Of a stretch of 5,333 nucleotides of DNA, positions 1 to 5,333 are shown in pieces. Source of the DNA: Candidatus Spechtiibacteriota bacterium. Its GTDB lineage: Bacteria; Patescibacteriota; Minisyncoccia; Spechtbacterales; HO2-43-30. Position 1 is the first letter of the stretch. Each line of letters begins with the position of its first letter. Location: contig JACOUK010000080.1 in assembly GCA_016177905.1 (NCBI GenBank), positions 1-5,333 of the forward strand, read 5' to 3'. The notes under the pieces were generated by a model, which had not been told where the DNA came from, made no database searches, and was given only the letters and a program-made list of their open reading frames with translations. The position numbers were made by a program, and so were the translations under genes.

Positions 1-1446
1 GAGAACTTCAAACCTTCTCTCCATTTCTGAAACAGCCCACTTCAGCGCATGTATTGCCTTTTGCGTATCCACGACAACGGGCGCTAAAAGATGAGGAATA
101 TCGGAATACACTTGAAATTCTACGCGCTTCGGATCAATGAGCATAAACTTTACCATTGCGGGGGAATTTTGAAACAGAAGACTTAAAATTACGGTATTCA
201 GGCAAATTGTCTTTCCTGACCCCGTGGAACCCGCGATCAGAAGATGCGGCATCTTCGCTATACTCGCAAATACTCCGGAGCCGGAAACATCCCGCCCGAG
301 CATAAGTGTCAAATTATTGGAACGCTTTTCGAATGCCTCGGTCTCCATCAAATTTTTAAGCCGCACAAGCGTGAATCCTTTATTCGGTATCTCGATACCC
401 ACAAGCGACCTTCCCGGAATCGGAGCTTCGATTCGTATCGGATGCGCCGCGAGGGCAAGAGAAAGATCGTTGTTCAAAGCAAGAATACGCGCAAGTTTTA
501 CTCCTTCGGCCGGTTTTAACGTAAATTGAGTTACGGTCGGCCCAACATTCACCTCGCCCATCTCCACCTCAATGCCAAAATTCTGCAATGTCCGCTTGAT
601 GATATTCGCGTTTGCCACAATATCTCCCGACGAAGGTTTCCCCGTTTCTTTCTCGAGAAGTTCGGCGGGAGGCAAACGAAAATCAGATCCGCGGGCACGC
701 GCGCTCATCTTTGGCTCAAACGCTCCTACGCCCGCCTTCTCGCTTTTCTCTTCGGCTTTTCCATCTTGAATTTGTTTCACATTTGAAGTCTGCTTGTCAG
801 ATGACAAAGTCTCGCCGATGGGAAATGTCTTTTCTTCGTCTTTCCACGTTTTTACCTTAATCTCCTCTTTCAGATTCTCGCGCCGCTCAACGCCATTTGA
901 TACTTCTTCTTTTGCTTTTTTTCGCTCTTTCAGATCTCGTATAATTTTCCCGATTTTTACGTTAAAACTTATGATAATCGAGGCGACGATAAGCCCCAGA
1001 AAAATTCCTATGGAAGCAATCTTTCCAAAAGACACAACAAACGGCAAGGCGGCGGCATATCCAAAGTACCCGCCTCTTTTCGCTTCCTCTCCAAGCAGCA
1101 CATGCAAGGCGCCCAGCATCCCGGAAAAAAATAAAAACCCTCCCATAAGAAGCGGCACATAACTGTTGCGCTTCCAAGAACTAAAAAGCACAATACTTCC
1201 CACAATAAAAGAAACTGGAATCGCGTATCTTCCCCATCCAAAAATAATCGCTGACAAATCGTTAAAAATTCTTCCGGCGGTCCCGGCTCTGTCAAAAAAA
1301 CTTAATATCGCAAGAAACGCGAGAATGATGAGAAATACCGCCCAGACAGACTTCAACGCTTCGCTGTGAATGTCAAACCGAGGACGCTTTTTTTCATCCT
1401 TTTCTCTCTTTTCTTTCTTTTTGGAAAGTTTTTTATTTTTGGCCAC
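1..1446 (-). CDS. ftsK: FtsK/SpoIIIE-family DNA translocase, N-terminal part (partial)
   Basis: This is a membrane-anchored, ATP-driven double-stranded DNA pump that clears chromosomes through the closing division septum. The 482 visible codons run from GTG at 1444-1446 to the left edge without a stop. Residues 2-23 are strongly basic (13 of 22 Lys/Arg). Four hydrophobic segments follow, at about 32-52, 70-90, 97-118 and 140-161, matching the four-helix FtsK membrane domain. A charged linker (about 162-255) is far shorter than that of E. coli FtsK. An FtsK alpha-type domain (about 258-360; GPTVTQFTLKP, PIPGRSLVGIEIPN) leads into the RecA-like motor: LGRDVSG, MPHLLIAGSTGSGKT with Walker A GSTGSGKT at 406-413, and Walker B-like FMLIDPKRVEF (434-444, D438), then IPHLLAPVV and ALKWAVSEMERRF. 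The rest of the motor and any DNA-reading gamma domain lie off the edge. GTG is chosen because it lies 9 bases after rpoC and the next in-frame ATG (residue 101) would delete membrane helices. No Shine-Dalgarno is visible. The paralogue name (FtsK, SpoIIIE or SftA) is uncertain; four membrane helices argue against SftA. Confidence 0.95.
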   Translation of the reverse strand, partial: MAKNKKLSKKKEKREKDEKKRPRFDIHSEALKSVWAVFLIILAFLAILSFFDRAGTAGRIFNDLSAIIFGWGRYAIPVSFIVGSIVLFSSWKRNSYVPLLMGGFLFFSGMLGALHVLLGEEAKRGGYFGYAAALPFVVSFGKIASIGIFLGLIVASIIISFNVKIGKIIRDLKERKKAKEEVSNGVERRENLKEEIKVKTWKDEEKTFPIGETLSSDKQTSNVKQIQDGKAEEKSEKAGVGAFEPKMSARARGSDFRLPPAELLEKETGKPSSGDIVANANIIKRTLQNFGIEVEMGEVNVGPTVTQFTLKPAEGVKLARILALNNDLSLALAAHPIRIEAPIPGRSLVGIEIPNKGFTLVRLKNLMETEAFEKRSNNLTLMLGRDVSGSGVFASIAKMPHLLIAGSTGSGKTICLNTVILSLLFQNSPAMVKFMLIDPKRVEFQVYSDIPHLLAPVVVDTQKAIHALKWAVSEMERRFEVL

Positions 1447-1465
1447 AGAAAAAAATTATTTTCTG
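1446..1465. repeat. AT-rich inverted repeat spanning the rpoC stop and ftsK start
   Basis: On the plus strand CAGAAAA (1446-1452) is a perfect 7-base inverted match to TTTTCTG (1459-1465), with a 6-base loop. The feature covers the last codons and TAA of rpoC, the whole 9-base spacer and the first base of the ftsK GTG. In mRNA it could fold into a weak, mainly A-U hairpin that hides the ftsK start until a ribosome finishing rpoC opens it. A run of seven T on the coding strand falls within the loop and arm, but no GC-rich stem precedes it, so it does not look like an intrinsic terminator. The match is short and AT-rich and could be chance. Confidence 0.4.
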
Positions 1466-4400
1466 TATCCCGTCCCCGCCGGTATGATCTTTCCTATTAT
1501 AACATTTTCTTTAAGACCCACCAAATGATCCTCCTTCCCCATGACGGCCGCGTCGATAAGAACTCGCGATGTCTCTTGAAATGACGCGGCGGAAAGAAAA
1601 CTCGAGCTTGCAAGCGCGGCCTTCGTAACTCCAAGCAGCATCACCTCAAACTCCGCGGGCTTTTTCTTCATTTCTTTCAACTTCTCGTTTTCTCTCCGGA
1701 CAACAGACAGCTCTAAAACTTCTCCCGGCACAAACTCTGAATCCCCAACGCTCTTTATGCGCACGCGAGAAAACATTTGCCGCACCACAACTTCAATGTG
1801 CTTATCGTGGATACTCGCGCCTTGAGAAGTATAAATTTTTTGAATAGCTTGAATAATATACTTTTCCGTCGCTCTTCTGCCGGCTTCCTTGTATAAATCC
1901 TGTAAATCGATATTTCCTTCCGAAAGCTGATCACCGATCGAGACCGCTTGCCCCTTTCCCACAAGAACTGCCACGTTTTTGGGGACGCGGTATTCAATAA
2001 AACCCTGCTCCTTTTCTTTTTTTGTCCGTGATTTTCCTCCATTCCCCTGATCGTCCGTGGTAATAATCTTGATGACATGTTCTTTATCCTCGTCGAGGAC
2101 CGAATCAACGAATCCCTGCGCTTCGGATATCACTGCCTTGCCTTTGGGCGTGCGCGCTTCAAATACCTCTTCCACCCGCGGAAGCCCTTGAGTGATATCG
2201 CTTGATCCTGCCACACCTCCGGTATGGAATGTGCGCATCGTAAGCTGCGTCCCCGGCTCTCCAATAGCTTGTGCCGCTACAATGCCGACGGCTTCTCCTT
2301 CTTTGACAACAGTATTATGGCCAAAATCCCATCCATAACAGAACGCGCACACTCCGTACATAGCTCTGCATGTCAGGGGCGAGCGAATAATCAAACTTTT
2401 TACTCCGGACTTTTCAATTTCTTTTGCTTTCTCAAAATCAATTATTTCTCCAGACTTTACGCTTTCCGTATCAGTAAGACTCATCCTTCCAACGATCTTT
2501 TCAGCAAAACTTTGCCCTGTCGCTTCGCTGTCAGCGTACGTTATTTCAAACCCCTCTCGATCGCCGCAGGTTTCACGCGTTACCACAACGTCTTGGGATA
2601 CATCAACAAGTCGGCGGGTAAGATAGCCGGCAGTCGCTGTGCGAAGGGCGGTATCGGCAGTTCCTTTTCTCGCGCCATGGGTCGAAATAAAGTATTCAAG
2701 CGGAGTAAGTCCTTCTTTAAAACTTGATTCTACCGGCAATTCCATTGTTTGCCCCGCGGGGTTTACCGCGAGTCCTTTCATCCCCGACATCTGATTGATC
2801 TGCGACCATGATCCGCGGGCCCCGGAATTCGCGATAATAGAAACAGGACCGTTTGGATCCAGGCACTCGGGCACGAGTTTTGTAATCTCTTGGCGCGCTC
2901 CTTGCCAGACTTCGATCACTTTGTACCTTCGCTCTTCCACGCTCAAAAGGCCCTCATTAAATTGGGATCGTATAACCTCAACCTCCTGCCGCGCTTTTTC
3001 GAGTATCTCCTCTTTTTCTTTTGGCACCACCAGATCTCCCATTGCCCAACTCAATCCCGAGAGAGTCGCGTATAAAAATCCCAGCTTTTTTATGCTGTCG
3101 AGCACCTTGGCGGTTCGCACTTGTCCGTACCGAGAAAAGATATCCGATGTAATATCCCGAAGGGTCTTCGCGTTGAGTTCTTCGTTCACAAACGGAAAAT
3201 CTTCGGGAAGCGATCTGTTGAAAAGAATGCGCCCCGCGCACGTAAGAACGTACGTCCCGCTCTTTTTATCCATAACCTTTATTTTCTCCCTCACGTGAAT
3301 GACCCCCATGTCATACGCAAGGAGCGCTTCATCAAATGTCTTATACACCCTCAAGGTCTTATCCGTTCCGTCGGCGCTGTTGGATTCTCCGATTTTCGAC
3401 ATCCAATAGCATCCGAGCACAATATCTTTGGTGGGAGTTACAATCGGAAATCCAGTAGCGGGCTTTAAGAGATTTACTGACGAAAGCATAAGTTCCTTTG
3501 CCTCTCTCTGCGCTTCTTCGCCCAACGGCACGTGCACAGCCATCTGATCTCCGTCAAAATCCGCGTTGAACGCCGCGCATACGAGAGGATGAACCTGAAT
3601 AGCCGCGCCTTCTATAAGAACCGGCTGAAATGCCTGAATCCCGAGACGATGAAGCGTCGGCGCGCGGTTCAACAATACTAATTTTTCTTTGATGACTTCT
3701 TCAAGAATCGCCCATACTTCCGGGATCCCCTCCTCCATGACACGCCCCGCGGCCCGGATATTATACGCGAGTTCTTTTTTGATAATTTCATGAATAACAA
3801 AAGGCCGAAAAAGCTCAAGCGCCATCTTTTTTGGAAGACCGCATTGATGAAGTTCAAGTTCCGGCCCAACCACAATGACAGATCTTCCCGAGTAGTCCAC
3901 GCGCTTACCGAGAAGATTCTGGCGGAATCTTCCCTGCTTCCCTTTGAGCATATCGGCAAGAGACTTCAAAAGCCTTCTTCCTCCGGAAGTCGCCGATACT
4001 GTCTGGGTTTTACGCGCGGAATTATCAATCAAAGCGTCAACCGCCTCCTGCAGCATCCTTTTTTCGTTTCGGCAAATAACTTCGGGCGCGTTGATTTCCT
4101 GAAGCCGCTTTAAACGATTATTCCTGTTTATGACCCTCCGATATAAATCATTCAGATCGCTCGTCGCGTACCTTCCCCCGTCAAGCTGCACCATTGGCCG
4201 AAGTTCGGGCGGAAGCACCGGCAAAACCGAGATGAACATCCATTCCGGTCTCGCGTTGGCCTCGATAAAGCCGCGGACTGTCCGGAGTCTGCGCAATACT
4301 TTTCTCTGATGCATGCCCTGCGAAGTCATTGCTTCTTTCTCAAGATGGGCCTTCAAAGATTTGAGCTCGATTTTTTCAACAATTTTTACGAGCGCCTCCG

Positions 4401-5055
4401 ATCCTGTGCCCGCATGAAAACACTCTCCATATTTAAGACTCAAATCAAAGTATTCGATCTCCGAAATAACGCGAAGAGGCTTTAACAGCCGCAACGCCTC
4501 GAGCTCTTTATTTTTCCTTTCTTCGAGCGCCTTCGATTCTTTGTCCGTCATCTTTTTTTCGCCGTGAGATGCGGCGCTCATCTTCCTCTTATATTCTGTA
4601 ATAAGCCGCTTCTCCGCTTCTTTCTTCGCAGATTCGTCTACCGAACCCACAATATACGACGCGTAATACACGACTCGCTCAAGCTGCTTGGTTGGAATAT
4701 CAAGAATCAGTCCGATTTGCGAAGGCACCCCTCGCAAAAACCAAATATGCGCTACAGGCACCGCGAGTTTGATATGCCCCATGCGTTCGCGCCGCACCAC
4801 CGATCTCGTCACTTCCACTCCGCATTTATCGCAGATAATCCCTTTGTAACGGATTCTGCGGTATTTGCCGCAATAGCACTCGTAATCTTTTTCCGGTCCA
4901 AAAATACGTTCGTCGAAAAGGCCGTCTTTTTCTGATTTCTGCGTGCGATAGTTGATAGTTTCCGGCTTCGTCACTTCCCCATGCGACCAACCCAAAATAT
5001 CCTCGGGCGAGGCGATACGGAGTCGTATAGATGTAAAATCGCTGACTTTAGACAT
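1456..5055 (-). CDS. rpoC: DNA-directed RNA polymerase subunit beta' (complete)
   Basis: This is the catalytic beta' subunit of RNA polymerase, 1199 residues, ATG to TAA. The start is supported by the typical opening, with FTSIRLRIASPEDIL close to the N-terminus. In order: zinc-binding domain with C60, C62, C75 and C78; clamp, rudder and coiled-coil region (PPELRPMVQLDGGRYATSDL, 282-301, then NRNNRLKRL), where sigma docks in homologues; KGKQGRFRQNLLGKRVDYSG (371-390); Mg-binding active site NADFDGD (497-503) with D499, D501 and D503; bridge helix and following segment about 778-815 (STHGARKG, TRRLVDV); second zinc site C830, C896, C903 and C906; trigger loop about 922-950 (IGEPGTQLTMRTFHTGG) with M940, R941 and H944; C-terminal core SAASFQET to IPAGTG. 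All catalytic and zinc residues are present. It lacks the roughly 190-residue trigger-loop insertion of E. coli beta' (1407 residues) and carries a charged insertion near 140-190. ftsK starts 9 bases downstream. Confidence 0.99.
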   Translation of the reverse strand: MSKVSDFTSIRLRIASPEDILGWSHGEVTKPETINYRTQKSEKDGLFDERIFGPEKDYECYCGKYRRIRYKGIICDKCGVEVTRSVVRRERMGHIKLAVPVAHIWFLRGVPSQIGLILDIPTKQLERVVYYASYIVGSVDESAKKEAEKRLITEYKRKMSAASHGEKKMTDKESKALEERKNKELEALRLLKPLRVISEIEYFDLSLKYGECFHAGTGSEALVKIVEKIELKSLKAHLEKEAMTSQGMHQRKVLRRLRTVRGFIEANARPEWMFISVLPVLPPELRPMVQLDGGRYATSDLNDLYRRVINRNNRLKRLQEINAPEVICRNEKRMLQEAVDALIDNSARKTQTVSATSGGRRLLKSLADMLKGKQGRFRQNLLGKRVDYSGRSVIVVGPELELHQCGLPKKMALELFRPFVIHEIIKKELAYNIRAAGRVMEEGIPEVWAILEEVIKEKLVLLNRAPTLHRLGIQAFQPVLIEGAAIQVHPLVCAAFNADFDGDQMAVHVPLGEEAQREAKELMLSSVNLLKPATGFPIVTPTKDIVLGCYWMSKIGESNSADGTDKTLRVYKTFDEALLAYDMGVIHVREKIKVMDKKSGTYVLTCAGRILFNRSLPEDFPFVNEELNAKTLRDITSDIFSRYGQVRTAKVLDSIKKLGFLYATLSGLSWAMGDLVVPKEKEEILEKARQEVEVIRSQFNEGLLSVEERRYKVIEVWQGARQEITKLVPECLDPNGPVSIIANSGARGSWSQINQMSGMKGLAVNPAGQTMELPVESSFKEGLTPLEYFISTHGARKGTADTALRTATAGYLTRRLVDVSQDVVVTRETCGDREGFEITYADSEATGQSFAEKIVGRMSLTDTESVKSGEIIDFEKAKEIEKSGVKSLIIRSPLTCRAMYGVCAFCYGWDFGHNTVVKEGEAVGIVAAQAIGEPGTQLTMRTFHTGGVAGSSDITQGLPRVEEVFEARTPKGKAVISEAQGFVDSVLDEDKEHVIKIITTDDQGNGGKSRTKKEKEQGFIEYRVPKNVAVLVGKGQAVSIGDQLSEGNIDLQDLYKEAGRRATEKYIIQAIQKIYTSQGASIHDKHIEVVVRQMFSRVRIKSVGDSEFVPGEVLELSVVRRENEKLKEMKKKPAEFEVMLLGVTKAALASSSFLSAASFQETSRVLIDAAVMGKEDHLVGLKENVIIGKIIPAGTGYRK

Positions 5056-5077
5056 AGATGCGTATTCGCTTATAAGT
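5056..5077 (-). other. rpoB-rpoC intergenic spacer, no visible Shine-Dalgarno
   Basis: The 22 bases between the rpoB TAG and the rpoC ATG read ACTTATAAGCGAATACGCAT plus CT on the coding strand. There is no GGAG- or AGGA-like motif at the normal distance before the ATG, no hairpin and no U-tract. Translation of rpoC may therefore rely on coupling to rpoB termination or on leaderless-like, AU-rich initiation. The spacer shows no sign of a separate promoter. The word TATAAG resembles part of a -10 box, but it has no matching -35 element and I do not call it. Confidence 0.6.
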
Positions 5078-5333
5078 CTATGGATTCGATGGAGCGCTCT
5101 TCTTCTCTTTCACTTCCACATTAAGCCCCAAGCTCTTTAATTCGCTCACCAACACATTAAACGATTCCGGAACATTGGGAGTTTTGATCTGTTCTCCCTT
5201 GATAATGCTTTCGTACGCGGCGGAGCGGCCCATCACATCATCAGATTTGACAGTCAAAATTTCCTGCAGCGTGTGAGGAGCGCCATATCCTTCAAGCGCC
5301 CATACTTCCATTTCTCCAAACCTCTGGCCTCCA
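5078..5333 (-). CDS. rpoB: DNA-directed RNA polymerase subunit beta, C-terminal end (partial)
   Basis: This is the last 84 residues and the TAG stop of the RNA polymerase beta subunit; the rest lies beyond the right edge. The frame opens with GGQRFGEMEVWALEGYGA, followed by TLQEILTVKSDDVMGR and VPESFNVLVSELKSLG. These are the signature blocks of the beta C-terminal region, which packs against beta' to form the clamp base and carries conserved contacts of the core enzyme. After the conserved end (about LGLNVEV) there is a short lysine-rich tail ending in SAPSNP. An in-frame ATG at 5311 lies within the conserved block and is an internal methionine, not a start. No frameshift is visible. rpoC follows after 22 bases in the same direction, the usual bacterial rpoB-rpoC arrangement. 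Identification is essentially certain. Confidence 0.98.
   Translation of the reverse strand, partial: GGQRFGEMEVWALEGYGAPHTLQEILTVKSDDVMGRSAAYESIIKGEQIKTPNVPESFNVLVSELKSLGLNVEVKEKKSAPSNP

Noticed and set aside
224..1162. Several plus-strand open frames of 65-122 codons in the left third.
   Set aside because: All are antisense to the FtsK frame, which is continuous for 482 codons and carries Walker motifs and membrane helices. The plus-strand translations are low-complexity and serine- or phenylalanine-rich shadows.
1008..1295. A minus-strand 95-codon frame in another phase overlapping the ftsK membrane region.
   Set aside because: It is an out-of-frame reading of the FtsK membrane domain with no start signal and no family resemblance. 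The true frame gives four clear membrane segments.
1397..1422. An unbroken 26-base pyrimidine tract on the plus strand, considered as a triplex-forming or regulatory element.
   Set aside because: It is fully explained as codons for the Lys/Glu/Arg-rich cytoplasmic N-terminus of FtsK.
1447..1480. A possible intrinsic terminator after rpoC, because of the T-run on the coding strand.
   Set aside because: No stable GC-rich hairpin directly precedes the T-run; the nearby GC-rich stretch (CCGGCGGGGACGGG) offers only about three pairs. The T-run sits in the AT-rich inverted repeat instead.
2224..3298. Two 167-codon open frames on the plus strand (2224-2727 and 2795-3298), opposite rpoC.
   Set aside because: They lie antisense to strongly conserved RpoC sequence, including the bridge-helix and second zinc regions. 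Their translations show no recognisable domain, and their length is explained by codon bias of the opposite strand.
1..5333. CRISPR arrays, tRNA or rRNA genes, insertion sequences, att sites, or a hidden new system.
   Set aside because: No spaced direct repeats, cloverleaf-like segments, transposase motifs or terminal repeats were seen. Except for two spacers of 22 and 9 bases, the whole window is accounted for by three conserved genes.
1..5333. Use of an alternative genetic code (TGA read as glycine), as in some CPR lineages.
   Set aside because: No in-frame TGA occurs in the visible parts of rpoB, rpoC or ftsK, and conserved glycines are encoded by GGN codons.

Overview
The window is fully coding on the minus strand. 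It carries the 3' end of rpoB (RNA polymerase beta), a complete rpoC (RNA polymerase beta', 1199 residues), and the 5' two-thirds or so of an FtsK/SpoIIIE-type DNA translocase gene that runs off the left edge. Read in transcription order (right to left), the genes are rpoB, rpoC and ftsK. The gaps are 22 and 9 bases, and no promoter or intrinsic terminator is visible between them, so the three genes are probably co-transcribed.

The organism is a bacterium using the standard genetic code. Stops are TAG and TAA, and there is no in-frame TGA in any of the three genes. The two subunits are separate polypeptides. Beta' is of the short type: it lacks the large trigger-loop insertion found in E. coli, has a compact charged insertion near residues 140-190, and ends almost directly after the conserved C-terminal core. 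The short spacers, the lack of Shine-Dalgarno-like sequence before rpoC and ftsK, and the sequence style of RpoC suggest a Patescibacteria/CPR lineage (Parcubacteria-like). That placement is inference from remembered family features and was not tested by a search.

Region by region: 1-1446 is ftsK, starting at a GTG codon and cut at the left edge inside the motor domain. 1447-1455 is a 9-base spacer lying in the loop and arm of a small AT-rich inverted repeat. 1456-5055 is rpoC. 5056-5077 is a 22-base spacer. 5078-5333 is the end of rpoB.

RpoB and RpoC form the catalytic core of RNA polymerase. FtsK is a membrane-anchored DNA pump acting at division and chromosome segregation, so its link to the other two genes is positional rather than functional. 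I found no novel system. This is conserved housekeeping sequence, and the points worth a second look are the gene order, the start signals and a few lineage-type features of RpoC.
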